From Gemmatimonadetes bacterium SCN 70-22 (GTDB taxonomy: Bacteria; Gemmatimonadota; Gemmatimonadetes; Gemmatimonadales; Gemmatimonadaceae), in contig MEDZ01000013.1 of the NCBI GenBank assembly GCA_001724275.1, positions 1 to 64,000 on the forward strand: 64,000 bases of DNA. The letters run 5' to 3'. The translations under genes and the position numbers were made by a program. Position 1 is the stretch's first letter, and every line of letters starts with the position of its first letter. Below are positions 7,673-18,379 of the stretch, in pieces. Under the pieces are notes generated by a model, which made no database searches, had not been told where the DNA came from, and saw only the letters and a program-made list of their open reading frames with translations.

Positions 7673-10585
7673 ATGACCGTCAAGTCCCACAAGAAACTCA
7701 TCGAAGTCGCCCTCCCCCTCGAGGCCATCAACAAGGCCTCGGCGCGGGAGAAGTCGATCCGGCACGGCCACCCCAGCACGCTGCACCTGTGGTGGGCGCG
7801 GCGCCCGCTGGCGGCGGCGCGGGCGGTGATCTTCGCGCAAATGGTGGACGACCCATCGTCGTGTCCGGACCTCTTTCCCACCGAGAAGGCGCAGGAGAAG
7901 GAGCGGCAGCGACTCTTCCGGATCATCGAGGAGCTGGTGCAGTGGGAGAACACGACCAACGAGGAGGTTCTCCAGAAGGCTCGCAACGAGATCTGGCAGA
8001 GTTGGCGCCGCGCCTGCGCCGAGAACGCGGACCACCCGCGGGCGAAGGAGCTGTTCGACCGGCACACGCTCCCCGCCTTCCACGATCCGTTCGCCGGCGG
8101 CGGGGCGTTGCCGCTGGAGGCGCAACGGCTGGGGCTCGAGGCGTACGCGAGCGACCTGAACCCGGTGGCGGTGCTGATCAACAAGGCGATGATCGAGATC
8201 CCGCCTCGATTTGCCGGAAAGCCGCCGGTGCGGCCGCGGTCGAAGGACGACCCGCCGGAGTTCATGCACCGGCAGTGGAAGGGAGCGCAGGGGTTGGCGG
8301 AGGACGTGCGCTACTACGGGCAGTGGATGCGCGACGAAGCGGAGAAGCGGATCGGCAAGCTGTATCCGCCCATCGAGGTGACCGCCGAGATGGCGAAGGG
8401 GCGGCCGGACCTCAGGCCGTACGTGGGACAGAAGCTCACGGTGATCGCCTGGCTGTGGGCGCGCACGGTGAAGAGCCCCAACCCGGCGTTTGCCAAGGTG
8501 GACGTGCCGCTGGCCTCGACCTTCATGCTGTCGACCAAGGCGGGGAAGGAGTCGTACGTGGAGCCGCTGATCGAGGAGGGTGGCTACCGGTTCACGGTGA
8601 AGGTGGGGAATCCGAAGAATGCGGCGCGGGCAAAGAGCGGGACCAAGCTGTCGCGCGGGGCGAACTTCGCGTGCCTGATGTCGGGGGCGCCGATCGAGGG
8701 CGACTACATAAAGGCAGAAGGCAAAGCCGGGCGGATGGGGGCGCGACTGATGGCGATCGTGGCTGAGGGGGAGCGAGGGCGCGTGTATCTCGCGCCGACG
8801 CCTGAGCATGAAGCGGCGGCACGGAAGGCGCAGCCGGAGTGGAGGCCAGAGCTGAATATCTCCGGAAGCACGCAGTACGTAGGCGTGAAGCCCTACGGAG
8901 TCGAACGCTTCGATGCAATCTTCACCGAACGACAAACGCTGGCGCTAACGACGTTCTCAGGTCTCATATCCGAAGCGATGCAGCAGGTGCATCGTCACGC
9001 CGTAGGTATGGGACTAAAGGATGACGGCATGACGCTGCGCGACGGCGGCAGCGCTGCGACGGCGTATGCAGAATCTGTCGCGGTGTACTTGGCTTTTGCG
9101 CTTAGCAAGCAGGCGGACCTTGCCAACAGCCTTTGCGGATGGGAGCCGATTGCTCAGTGCCCGCGACACCTCTTCGGTCGGCAGGCCATTCCAATGCTTT
9201 GGGATTATGCCGAGGGTAATCCCCTGGGAAACAGCTCAGGCGCATGGACGGTGTTCCTTGATGGCATCGTCAAGGCGCACACAAGGGCCTTTGAGCACGT
9301 TGCCCCCACCGCACGAGGTCACGCGCAACAAGGCGACGCAAGTGTGCAAAGAATCTCTGTTGACAAGATTGTCTCAACGGATCCGCCATACTACGACAAC
9401 GTCCCCTATGCCGACCTTTCGGACTTCTTCTACGTCTGGCTACGGCGCTCTCTCCGTGGAGTCTTCCCGGATCTGTTCGCAACAGTCGCAGTACCGAAGG
9501 CCGAGGAACTCGTGGCTTTCGCCTATCGACACGAGGAAGGGAAGAAGGGCGCCGAAGCATACTTCCTTGATGGCATGACGAGCGCAATGCGCCGTCTTGT
9601 CGACCAGTCCCATCCAGCGTTCCCGGTCACCATCTACTATGCCTTCAAACAGTCTGAGAGCTCCGCGGAGAGCGGTACTGCCAGCACTGGTTGGGAAACA
9701 TTCCTCGACGCGGTGATTCGCGCTGGATTCGGCACGACGGGTACATGGCCAATGCGTACCGAGAATGACTCTCGCCTAAGAGGCCAGACTTCGAACGCTC
9801 TCGCATCCAGTATTGTGCTTGCCTGCCGCAAGCGCGCCTCCGACGCCCCCACCGCCACCCGCCGCGAGTTCGTCGCCGCGCTCAAGTCCGAACTCCCCGC
9901 GGCGCTCGCGCACCTGCAACGCGGCAACATCGCCCCGGTGGACCTGGCGCAAGCCGCCATCGGCCCCGGCATGGCGATCTACACTCGTTATGCGCAGGTG
10001 CTCGACGCGCAGGGCAAGCCGCTCTCCGTGCGCGAGGCGCTGGCGCTCATCAACCAGGTGCTCGACGAGACGCTGGCCGAGCAGGAGGGGGACTTCGACG
10101 CCGACACCCGTTTCGCCGTGACCTGGTTCGAGCAGCAGGGGTTCGCCGAGGGGGAGTTCGGCGTGGCCGACGTGCTGGCGCGGGCCAAGAACACCAGCGT
10201 GGACGGGCTGCGCGAGGCGGGCGTGCTGGAGTCCAAGCGCAGCAAGGTGCGGCTGCTCACTGCCGACGAGCTGCCGGCCGACTGGGACCCGGCCACCGAC
10301 ACGCGCCTCACGGCGTGGGAGATGGTGCATCATCTCATCCGCGCGCTCAACGCCGGGGGCGTGACGCAAGCGGCGGCGCTGCTCAAGGCGCTCGGCGCCA
10401 AGGGGGAGGTGGCGCGGGAGCTGGCGTATCGGTTATATGCGATCGCCGAGCGAAAGAAGCGGGCGGCGGATGCGTTGGCGTACAATGGGTTGGTGCAGAG
10501 TTGGCCGGAGATTGCGCGGTTGGCGCAGGAAGACGGCAAAGCACGCGTCACACAGGTGGACGCCTTCGCCGACACGGAGGAGTAG
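7673..10585 (+). CDS. DUF1156-domain DNA methyltransferase (defence cassette)
   Basis: About 970 residues from the ATG at 7673 ([20 protein letters not shown]). The N-terminus, with [27 protein letters not shown] (given here in two pieces: [14 protein letters not shown] and [13 protein letters not shown]), is characteristic of DUF1156. A SAM-binding motif [15 protein letters not shown], lies near 137, and a catalytic motif IV, DPPYYDN, near 570, as in amino-methyltransferases acting on adenine N6 or cytosine N4. It is the modification component of the cassette and probably marks host DNA. About 430 residues separate motif I from motif IV, so target recognition may sit between them. DNA from about 8850 to 9815 (residues about 393-714) is roughly 55-62% GC while the flanks are about 70-73%, suggesting a swapped segment. 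It ends 3 bp before the DUF499 gene. Confidence 0.88.
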   Translation: MTVKSHKKLIEVALPLEAINKASAREKSIRHGHPSTLHLWWARRPLAAARAVIFAQMVDDPSSCPDLFPTEKAQEKERQRLFRIIEELVQWENTTNEEVLQKARNEIWQSWRRACAENADHPRAKELFDRHTLPAFHDPFAGGGALPLEAQRLGLEAYASDLNPVAVLINKAMIEIPPRFAGKPPVRPRSKDDPPEFMHRQWKGAQGLAEDVRYYGQWMRDEAEKRIGKLYPPIEVTAEMAKGRPDLRPYVGQKLTVIAWLWARTVKSPNPAFAKVDVPLASTFMLSTKAGKESYVEPLIEEGGYRFTVKVGNPKNAARAKSGTKLSRGANFACLMSGAPIEGDYIKAEGKAGRMGARLMAIVAEGERGRVYLAPTPEHEAAARKAQPEWRPELNISGSTQYVGVKPYGVERFDAIFTERQTLALTTFSGLISEAMQQVHRHAVGMGLKDDGMTLRDGGSAATAYAESVAVYLAFALSKQADLANSLCGWEPIAQCPRHLFGRQAIPMLWDYAEGNPLGNSSGAWTVFLDGIVKAHTRAFEHVAPTARGHAQQGDASVQRISVDKIVSTDPPYYDNVPYADLSDFFYVWLRRSLRGVFPDLFATVAVPKAEELVAFAYRHEEGKKGAEAYFLDGMTSAMRRLVDQSHPAFPVTIYYAFKQSESSAESGTASTGWETFLDAVIRAGFGTTGTWPMRTENDSRLRGQTSNALASSIVLACRKRASDAPTATRREFVAALKSELPAALAHLQRGNIAPVDLAQAAIGPGMAIYTRYAQVLDAQGKPLSVREALALINQVLDETLAEQEGDFDADTRFAVTWFEQQGFAEGEFGVADVLARAKNTSVDGLREAGVLESKRSKVRLLTADELPADWDPATDTRLTAWEMVHHLIRALNAGGVTQAAALLKALGAKGEVARELAYRLYAIAERKKRAADALAYNGLVQSWPEIARLAQEDGKARVTQVDAFADTEE

Positions 10586-10588
10586 CCC

Positions 10589-13500
10589 ATGGCCATCACC
10601 AACCGCGACCGCGTCACCCGCGGCCTCGACCTCTTGCGCGACGGACTTCAGCCGTTCGTCGAACGCGAACTCAAGTCGAAGTACGGCGACCGCTGGCCCG
10701 CCGAACTCCGCGCCGGCCTCGCCGGGCGCAACATCGGAATGGGCGACAACCCGCTGCAGGATCCGCAGGTCCTCCTCTTCGTCACCGACAAGCTGTGGGG
10801 GCCCGTCTTCGGGAACATCCTCTCCCGGAGCGACCGCACGCTCGCGCTCGAACTCACCGACGTGCGCAACAAGTGGGCACATGCCGACTCGTTCAGCAGC
10901 GATGACGTGGACCGCGCACTGGACTCGGTCGAACGGCTGCTCAACAGCGTCGCCGCGCCACAGGCCGACGAGGTCCGCAAGCTCAAGCTCGACTTGCGGC
11001 GCACGATCTACGACGAACAGGTGCGCGGGGCACATCGTCGGGCGGGCGGAACACTGATCGAGCCGACTGCCGCCAGCACCATCTCGGCCTGGCGCGACGT
11101 GGTCACGCCGCACGCGGATGTCGCAAGCGGCCGGTACCAGCAGGCGGAGTTCGCCGCCGATCTCTGGCAGGTGCACATCGGGGAGGGCTCGGACGAGTAC
11201 AAGAAGCCCGCCGAGTTCTTCCGTCGCACCTACCTCACCGAGAGCCTCAAGCAGCTCCTCATCGGTGGAATCCAGCGCATTTCTGGGCAGGGGGGCGACC
11301 CGGTCGTGCAGCTGCAGACCAATTTCGGTGGCGGCAAGACGCACTCGATGCTCGCGCTGTACCACCTGTTCTCCGGCGCGCGCATCCCGGACCTCCCGGG
11401 GGTCGATACGCTGCTCGCCGAGGCAGGGGTCAAGTCGCTCCCGAAGGCGAAGCGGGTGGTCCTGGTCGGGAACAAGATCTCGGCGGGGAGCCCTTCGACG
11501 AAGCCTGATGGCACGGTGGTTCGCACGCTGTGGGGAGAGCTGGCGTATCAGCTCGGCGGCAAGAAGGCCTACGCCCGCATCAGGGAGGACGACGAGCGCG
11601 CGACGAGTCCCGGCGACACGCTGCGCGAGCTGTTCGTCGAACACGGCCCAGCGCTCATCCTCATCGACGAGTGGGTGGCGTACGCCCGCCAGCTGCACGA
11701 CCAGTCGGACCTTCCGGCTGGGAGCTTCGAGACGCAGTTCACCTTCGCCCAGGCGCTCACCGAGTCGGCCAAGCTCGCCGGCAACTGCCTCCTGGTGATC
11801 TCGCTCCCGGCGTCGGACACGACCGGGTCGCCGCACACGCTCTCCGACGACGTTGAGGTAGGCGGCGTGCGCGGGCGCACGGCGCTCGACCGGCTGCGCA
11901 ACGTGGTTGGGCGCGTGGAGTCGTCGTGGCGCCCGGCGACGGCGGAAGAAGGGTTCGAGATTGTGCGGCGACGTCTGTTCGAACCCATCGCCGGCGATGC
12001 TGGCTTCAAGCAGCGGGACATCACGGCGCGCGCCTTCGCGGAACTCTATCGCAGCCAGACCGGGGAGTTTCCCAGCGAGTCGCGCACCGTCGACTACGAG
12101 AAGCGCATCCAGGCGGCGTATCCCATCCACCCCGAGGTCTTCGACCGACTGTACACCGACTGGTCGACGCTGGTGAAGTTCCAGCGCACGCGCGGCGTGC
12201 TGCGCCTGATGGCGGCGGTGATCCACTCGCTGTGGGAGAAGGGCGATCGCAACCCGCTCATCCTCCCCTCCACCATCCCCATCGACGATCCGCGCGTGCA
12301 GTTCGAACTCACGCGCTACCTGTCCGATAACTGGGTCCCGATCATCGAGAAGGACGTCGACGGCCCCAGCTCGCTCCCCAAGAAGCTCGACGAAAACCCC
12401 GCGCTCGGCCGCCTGCACGCCGCCCGTCGCGTCGCACGCACCATCTACCTGGGCTCCGCGCCGCATTCCGGCACCGCTCATCGCGGCATCGACGACCAGC
12501 GCATCAAGCTTGGGTGCGTGATGCCGGGCGAGCCGCCCGCGGTATATGGAGACGCCCTGCGGCAGCTCGCGGCGGCGGCGACGTACCTGTACCAGGACGA
12601 ATCCCGCGCCTGGTATGACACGCAGCCCACCGTCACCAAGCTGGCCGCTGACCGCGCCGAGCAACTCAAGCGATCGCCCGACAAGGTGGCGCACGAGATC
12701 GAGGAGCGGTTGCGACTCGACCTGCGCAAGCACGGCGACTTCTCGCGCATCCATCCGGTGCCGCGCAGTGGCGCCGATGTGCCCGATGATCTCGACGCTC
12801 GGCTCGTCGTGCTCTCCGCCGAGTACCCGTACGCAGGAGAGCCCGACAACGCAGCCTTCAACGCCGCCCGGGCCATTCTCGAGTCGCGCGGCAACGCACC
12901 GCGACTGTACAGGAACACGTTGGTCTTTCTCGCTGCCGACAAGGCGAGGTTGCAGGACCTCGACGAGGCGGTACGCAAGTACCTCGCGTGGGAGTCGATC
13001 CTGGCGGAGAAGGAGACGCTTAACCTGACACCGTTCCAACAACGCCAGGCCGAGTCGCAGCGCAGGACCGCCGAATCGACCGTGACCGCGCGCCTCCCCG
13101 AGGCGTACCAGTGGCTGATCATCCCCGAGCAGGCGACGCCGCAGGAGCCCATCTCCCTGCGCGCGGCGAAGCTGACGGGGAGCGATGCGCTCGCAGTGCG
13201 GGCGAGCCGGAAGCTCAAGAGCGAGGAGACGCTGATAGGCGCGCTCGGGTCAACCGTGCTGCGGATGCGGATGGATGACGTGCCGCTGTGGCGCGGCGAT
13301 CACGTCGAGGTGCGTCAGCTGGTCGAGGATTTCGCGAAGTACCCCTACTTGCCGAGGCTCGCTGGGGCGGAGGTGCTGGTGCGAGCCGCGCGCGACGGGG
13401 TGGCGTTGCTCACCTGGGAGACGGATACGTTCGCGTTCGCGGAGAGTTACGACCAGACGGGGAAGCGATATCGCGGGCTTCGTTGTGGGCAACAGGTGCA

Positions 13501-13918
13501 GTCGATCGCGGTTGAGGGAGCGGGCCTTCTCGTCAAGCCGAGCGCGGCGCGGGAGCAGCTCGATCGTGTTCAACCGGGCGGACAACCACCGAGGCCAACG
13601 CCTCCGGAGGGCTTGGGAGTCGAACCGGGCGGTGGTGGTCGCGGCCGGCCATCCGTGCCGCCTCCTCCAACCCCGCCCGCGTTGCCCAAGCGGTACTACG
13701 GGACTGTCACTCTCGAGGCAGCGCGAGTTGGGCGAGACGCGGGGAAGATCGCTGAGGAGGTCATCTCGCATCTGGCGGGACTCGACGGAGCGAAGGTCAC
13801 GGTCACGCTGGAGATCTCAGCGGAGGTGCCTGGTGGTGTGCCGGAGAATGTCGTGCGGATCGTGATGGAGAATGGGAGGACGTTGCGGTTTGCGGGGCAG
13901 GGATTCGAGAGGGAGTGA
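10589..13918 (+). CDS. DUF499 ATPase with N-terminal Swt1-type HEPN domain (defence cassette)
   Basis: About 1109 residues. Residues 1-125 match the Swt1-family HEPN domain: RGLDLLRDGLQPFVERELK, then DVRNKWAHAD with the R-x4-H signature at 93-98, then a helix. HEPN domains with this motif are often ribonucleases in toxins and abortive-infection proteins. DUF499 follows, with a P-loop GGGKTHSM near 247-254 and a Walker B-like ALILIDEW near 352. DUF499 proteins are P-loop ATPases found beside DUF1156 methylases. The C-terminal part (about 990-1045) is Pro/Gly-rich and flexible, then a compact end domain. It starts 3 bp after the methylase and overlaps the next gene by 4 bp, so the three are made together. 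Confidence 0.85.
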   Translation: MAITNRDRVTRGLDLLRDGLQPFVERELKSKYGDRWPAELRAGLAGRNIGMGDNPLQDPQVLLFVTDKLWGPVFGNILSRSDRTLALELTDVRNKWAHADSFSSDDVDRALDSVERLLNSVAAPQADEVRKLKLDLRRTIYDEQVRGAHRRAGGTLIEPTAASTISAWRDVVTPHADVASGRYQQAEFAADLWQVHIGEGSDEYKKPAEFFRRTYLTESLKQLLIGGIQRISGQGGDPVVQLQTNFGGGKTHSMLALYHLFSGARIPDLPGVDTLLAEAGVKSLPKAKRVVLVGNKISAGSPSTKPDGTVVRTLWGELAYQLGGKKAYARIREDDERATSPGDTLRELFVEHGPALILIDEWVAYARQLHDQSDLPAGSFETQFTFAQALTESAKLAGNCLLVISLPASDTTGSPHTLSDDVEVGGVRGRTALDRLRNVVGRVESSWRPATAEEGFEIVRRRLFEPIAGDAGFKQRDITARAFAELYRSQTGEFPSESRTVDYEKRIQAAYPIHPEVFDRLYTDWSTLVKFQRTRGVLRLMAAVIHSLWEKGDRNPLILPSTIPIDDPRVQFELTRYLSDNWVPIIEKDVDGPSSLPKKLDENPALGRLHAARRVARTIYLGSAPHSGTAHRGIDDQRIKLGCVMPGEPPAVYGDALRQLAAAATYLYQDESRAWYDTQPTVTKLAADRAEQLKRSPDKVAHEIEERLRLDLRKHGDFSRIHPVPRSGADVPDDLDARLVVLSAEYPYAGEPDNAAFNAARAILESRGNAPRLYRNTLVFLAADKARLQDLDEAVRKYLAWESILAEKETLNLTPFQQRQAESQRRTAESTVTARLPEAYQWLIIPEQATPQEPISLRAAKLTGSDALAVRASRKLKSEETLIGALGSTVLRMRMDDVPLWRGDHVEVRQLVEDFAKYPYLPRLAGAEVLVRAARDGVALLTWETDTFAFAESYDQTGKRYRGLRCGQQVQSIAVEGAGLLVKPSAAREQLDRVQPGGQPPRPTPPEGLGVEPGGGGRGRPSVPPPPTPPALPKRYYGTVTLEAARVGRDAGKIAEEVISHLAGLDGAKVTVTLEISAEVPGGVPENVVRIVMENGRTLRFAGQGFERE

Positions 13919-16900
13919 TCGCTGTGGAGAACGAATTCGAGATTCCGTGGCCGAAGCTAGTCGCATTCCATCGTGCCATCGTTCGGCGTGCAGAGGAGGG
14001 CTTCTGGGCGCTCGACGCGAGTTCCAGCACGAGTGAGAGGTGGAGCAGCGTGCAGGCCTTCGTCCCATTGGAGCTGGACGGGCCATGGCAGATCGAGGCG
14101 GCTCAACTGAACAGTGGGCCGTGGCGGCAGCTGCTGCATCAGGGGAAGCTCGAGACGATCTTCCTCGGTGGCCCGTGCTTCGTCGGGAGTGCGACGTTCG
14201 GCTCGAAGTTGAAGAGCTCCTGGCAGCCCCTCTTCTACCGTGAGGTCTCCATCAACGAGCGAGAGGGCGGCCTGGAGATTCGCCCGTCTGGCGACACGTG
14301 GGTACTGAGTCCGCCTGTGCACCAGAGACTCGATCGCTGGCAACTACGGCCCGACCTGGAGCCAGACGCGTTGAGCGCTCAGGCTCTCGTGGAAGCGCGC
14401 CGGATTCTCAAGCAAGACGGCTCGCCCGCGCACGATGCGCTGTATCGTGCCTTGGTACGTCTCATTCCGGAAGTCGAGTCTCGCTTCGAACTCGACCCAC
14501 GGCGAGCGTTTCCGACCACACCGCCTACTGGATGGGTGCTGTTCAGCCCCCCCACGAGTGTTGGTCCCTACAATCGACACCTCATCCGCGACTACGACCA
14601 GCTCGAGCGCCTACTGGTGCTGCAGAAGCCGTCCGAGGTTGGCGGTCTCTCGCTACTTCGCCCGATCGCGCAGCCAGCGACGCCGCGACATGCGGAGGTG
14701 CTTCCGTTCGTGGCGCTCAACACTGCGCAAGAACGCGCAGTCAGCGCCATGCTTGGCGGACAGCCGGTCACGGTGGTCTCCGGGCCACCCGGTTGCGGCA
14801 AGAGCCAAGTGGTCGTGTCGCTGCTTCTCAACGCGTGGGCCCGCGGGCAGTCGGTCCTGTTCGCCAGCAATAACAACAAGGCCGTGAGCGTGGTGGCGGA
14901 ACGCCTCGCTCCATTTGACGAGGACAGCCCGGTGGCCATCCGGGCCGGGAGTGGCCCTAGCAACAACGTTGCGACTGCGCTGCGACGCATCATTCAGTCC
15001 GCTGGAGCCACGACGTCGCAGAAGGCGCAATGGTCCAAGGCGCTCGTTGGCTCTCTCCTTGAGGAGCGACAGGTTCTGCGAGGGCATCTCGATTCAGGCA
15101 CACCCCAGCAGGTTGAAGAGGCGCTGGCTTCGGCCCTATCCACTTTCAGTCGCTCGCGGCGCATGTACGCCGACCTGCAGCAGAGGTTGGAGGTCCTGTC
15201 TGATCGTTTTCGGCTCATTACGGGGCTACCGATTTCGCCGACGGCGGCGCGAGACGTGCTTCGCAGCACCGAGCAGTGGTTGCTGCAGGTCGCGGCACTT
15301 CGCGACCAGGTTCCACTCGATACCGCCGAGCGCGAGAGACTCGACGACGAGGCGAGGGGGGCGCGGGACCACTATCTCAAGGCGCTGACGGAGTGCGCGG
15401 TCTCACCTTCCTCGTTCACGGACCAGGAGTCCGTCCCACAGCTTTCCTCAATCGACAGCAGCCTCCGCGCTTGGATGCTGGCCGCTCGTGAGACTGTCAC
15501 TGCGCAGGGGGCACGTCTGCTCGCTGATGAGGAGTGGTCCACAGCGTGGGATCGATGGACCTCGTCGACACATGCACTGGCGTTCGTAGACACGGCGCGC
15601 ACGGTGCTCGCGAGCGTCGTGGAACTGTTGCCGGCTCTGAGGACCACGGTCGCAACCGCTGATGAAGCGCGCGCTCTCCACGTCGAACGGCGACACGCCC
15701 TTGTCGGCGCGGGCTGGCCTCCGCATGTCACCGAGCCGTCCATTCCTCCCGACGGGCTTCGCCGGTGGTTGTCGCTTCATGCCGAGCTGCTTGCCCTTCC
15801 GCACTCGTCCTACCACCCTGTCGCTTGGCTCACACGTCGGCGCGTGCGTCGCCAACAGGCCGTCATCGAGGCATCCCTACGTCCAGACCTCCCCCTCGAC
15901 GTCTGGAGGAGCGTCGGAGCGCTCAATGACGCGGGGCGTAGTCGACTGGCGGACGTCCTGGAGAGCCTGCTCAGGCTCATGGAGGCCCGTGAGCGACTAG
16001 TTCCAGCCACCGCTGCCGCATCAGAGGTCGCCGCCAGACTTGCGGCGCTCGCCCCAACACTGCTTTCCCTTGGTATCTCGCCTCCGCGCTCGCCGCTTGA
16101 TATCGAGGGTTGGCTGGCTATCGCCGAGGAGTTGCGTGCGCTTGCTCAAGCAGCCCTTGACGCGGATCACGGATGGCGTGCGAGAGAGAGCCGGGAGGAG
16201 CTTCGAAAGCGGCTCGCGCTCGTTGGTTCGAGCTGGACGGAATTGACGCACGGAGGAACGCTCCTCGCCACGTGGATGTCCGAGCGAGGGAAGGACGTCG
16301 ATACCGCGATGACAGCGCTCACAACGGCCCCAACGTCTCGGGTGCTGGAGATCGCGCATGAGTATCTGCAGTCGGGCCCCCTGATGCAGTTGTGCGAGTC
16401 GGTTCACGACGCCGTGCTTCGCCAAGACGAATCGATGCGCGCGGCGAGTCGCCGCGATGCGATTCCTTCCGAGGCAGAGCGTCGCCAAGCCGCGTGGTCG
16501 TCACGCGGTGAGTACGTGCTCAGTCTACCGACTGACCAAGCCGATTGGCCGGACAGGAGTGCTTTTGAAGCGCGCCTGTCCATGCTGCGGGCGTGGGTCG
16601 TCGAGTGGACGGCGTTCTATGACGGTGACCGCCCCGGGCTGCTCAAGGCGATACACGTCGAGCGAACCCTGGCGTCGGAGCGCCTTCGAGAAGCGGCTGC
16701 ATCCATACCCCCCGGCAGCGCGTCCGCCGGCATTCGCGAGGAAGTTGACGGCATCCTCTCGACAGACAACGAGTGGCCGATATCGCAGCTGCAGGAGCGC
16801 TTCGCCCCGTTCCTGCCGGAGGGCATCAGGCTTCGCCTGGATGAGCTGCAAGCGGAGCTATCACAGTCCGCAATGGATGAAGGGCGTAGCGCCTGGCTCC

Positions 16901-18225
16901 AGCGACTTCATACCGAGGTCGATGCGCTCAAGGCGGTCACGACGCTCAAGCATCTTGCGGGGGATGGCGGGCAGGGTGACCTCACCGCGCACGGAGACGT
17001 CTTTCGCCAGGCACTGCGCGTGGCTCCGGTGTGGATCACCACCGCACAGACCACGCGCTCCATTCCGCTTCTTCCGCAGCTGTTCGATCTGGTGGTAATC
17101 GATGAAGCGTCGCAGTGCACGCTGACCAACCTGCTCCCCATGCTCTACAGAGCGAAGCGATTGGTCGTCATCGGTGATCCGCAGCAGCTTCCCGCAATCA
17201 CAGTCGTTGGGCCGAGCGAAGAGCGGCATTTGGCCGAGGAACACGACGTCCGACGGTTCCTGCTCGAGTACGGCCACGATCGCCGAGACTTGTTTTCCGT
17301 GGCGCGGGAAGCGCTTCCAAGAGGTGCAGCGGATGTCATCATGCTCGATGAGCACTATCGAAGCGATCCGCTGATCATCGGCTTTGCGAATCGCTACGTC
17401 TACCAACGGAAGCTCATCCTGCGGCGACCACCTTCAGGGCCCGCTTCCTCGTCCATTAGACAGGGAATCTCCCACAAGCATGTAAATGGACGTCCGTACC
17501 GGAAGAGCGGAGGCTCATGGGTGAACGAACAGGAGGCCAGGGCTGTCCTTGAGGTCGTACGGACCGTCCTGGCGACCGGCATCGAACCACGTGAACTGGG
17601 GGTCGTCACGCCGTTCGCCGGACAGAAGGAGCGCATCGGTGTGCTCCTCAGGGAGTCTGGCGTACCCGAACAGGTGCACGTGAACACCGCTTTCGGATTT
17701 CAGGGAGATGAGCGCCAGGTCATCGTCTTTAGCGCGGTGGTTAGTGACGGCGTTGAGTCAGGAACCAGTCGGTGGGTCGAACAACCACCGAATCTGCTGA
17801 ATGTCGCGCTGACTCGTGCGAAGGACGGGCTGATCGTCGTGGCCAATCTGGACTATTGCAGGAAACAGAGCGGGCTCCTGGGGGACTTAGCCGCTTATCT
17901 CGACGACGTGGATGTACTCCGCAATGGCATCATCGAAGAGCTCTCGCTCTTCAATTGGATGACCATGGAGGGGTGGGTCCCGAGAGTGCACCCGAAGGTT
18001 GGGAACGAGACGCCGACCTTCGTCTTGGCTGAACCGCAGGCCCATCGCCTCGCCGTGATCGTGCGCGCCCTGACGGAGTTGGAGCAGCCACGCGATGAGC
18101 GCGAGCGAGCGCGAGCTCTCACGCTCGCGGGGGCAGGCTACCGGGTACTCGAGTTCACCGCGCGTGACGTTAGGGAGACCCCAACGGCTGTGCTCAAGCG
18201 CATCAGGGAGAGGATGACTGCGTGA
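13915..18225 (+). CDS. UPF1/DNA2-like superfamily 1 helicase (defence cassette)
   Basis: About 1436 residues from a GTG that overlaps the DUF499 stop. Walker A GPPGCGKS is near 289-296. A long, mostly helical insertion of about 760 residues precedes motif II VVIDEASQC near 1060 and GDPQQLP near 1088. Then come DEHYRSDP, VVTPFAGQ, a motif V region AFGFQGDERQVIVFS and LNVALTRAKD near 1300. The motor is therefore intact and of the AAA_11/AAA_12 (UPF1/DNA2) kind. The first 270 residues and the insertion match no domain I can name. The C-terminal 100 residues show no PD-(D/E)xK nuclease motif. Last gene of the cassette; it probably translocates on or remodels nucleic acid in the defence reaction. 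Confidence 0.85.
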   Translation: MIAVENEFEIPWPKLVAFHRAIVRRAEEGFWALDASSSTSERWSSVQAFVPLELDGPWQIEAAQLNSGPWRQLLHQGKLETIFLGGPCFVGSATFGSKLKSSWQPLFYREVSINEREGGLEIRPSGDTWVLSPPVHQRLDRWQLRPDLEPDALSAQALVEARRILKQDGSPAHDALYRALVRLIPEVESRFELDPRRAFPTTPPTGWVLFSPPTSVGPYNRHLIRDYDQLERLLVLQKPSEVGGLSLLRPIAQPATPRHAEVLPFVALNTAQERAVSAMLGGQPVTVVSGPPGCGKSQVVVSLLLNAWARGQSVLFASNNNKAVSVVAERLAPFDEDSPVAIRAGSGPSNNVATALRRIIQSAGATTSQKAQWSKALVGSLLEERQVLRGHLDSGTPQQVEEALASALSTFSRSRRMYADLQQRLEVLSDRFRLITGLPISPTAARDVLRSTEQWLLQVAALRDQVPLDTAERERLDDEARGARDHYLKALTECAVSPSSFTDQESVPQLSSIDSSLRAWMLAARETVTAQGARLLADEEWSTAWDRWTSSTHALAFVDTARTVLASVVELLPALRTTVATADEARALHVERRHALVGAGWPPHVTEPSIPPDGLRRWLSLHAELLALPHSSYHPVAWLTRRRVRRQQAVIEASLRPDLPLDVWRSVGALNDAGRSRLADVLESLLRLMEARERLVPATAAASEVAARLAALAPTLLSLGISPPRSPLDIEGWLAIAEELRALAQAALDADHGWRARESREELRKRLALVGSSWTELTHGGTLLATWMSERGKDVDTAMTALTTAPTSRVLEIAHEYLQSGPLMQLCESVHDAVLRQDESMRAASRRDAIPSEAERRQAAWSSRGEYVLSLPTDQADWPDRSAFEARLSMLRAWVVEWTAFYDGDRPGLLKAIHVERTLASERLREAAASIPPGSASAGIREEVDGILSTDNEWPISQLQERFAPFLPEGIRLRLDELQAELSQSAMDEGRSAWLQRLHTEVDALKAVTTLKHLAGDGGQGDLTAHGDVFRQALRVAPVWITTAQTTRSIPLLPQLFDLVVIDEASQCTLTNLLPMLYRAKRLVVIGDPQQLPAITVVGPSEERHLAEEHDVRRFLLEYGHDRRDLFSVAREALPRGAADVIMLDEHYRSDPLIIGFANRYVYQRKLILRRPPSGPASSSIRQGISHKHVNGRPYRKSGGSWVNEQEARAVLEVVRTVLATGIEPRELGVVTPFAGQKERIGVLLRESGVPEQVHVNTAFGFQGDERQVIVFSAVVSDGVESGTSRWVEQPPNLLNVALTRAKDGLIVVANLDYCRKQSGLLGDLAAYLDDVDVLRNGIIEELSLFNWMTMEGWVPRVHPKVGNETPTFVLAEPQAHRLAVIVRALTELEQPRDERERARALTLAGAGYRVLEFTARDVRETPTAVLKRIRERMTA

Positions 18226-18379
18226 TGATGCATACCACATCGCACATTCGCTGCCAGACCCACCCATCGAGTTGAGCGCGCGACGCGTTCGGGTGTAGAC
18301 TGATCGAGGCCCCCGGCGGATTACTCCTCGCTGAAGGCGTGAGAAGCGAGCCTACCGGAGTGCGCGTGGTAGACCATGC
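18226..18379. other. Spacer between the cassette and a gene remnant
   Basis: No gene or clear terminator is visible. It separates the plus-strand cassette from a convergent minus-strand gene remnant. Confidence 0.4.

Noticed and set aside
10433-13042. 869-residue minus-strand frame antisense to DUF499
   Set aside because: Shadow of a real gene with HEPN and P-loop motifs on the plus strand.
2104-18225. DISARM or BREX system
   Set aside because: The SNF2 helicase recalls DrmD, but no DUF1998 protein, phospholipase-D protein, PglZ or BrxL is present; DUF1156 and DUF499 point to another system.
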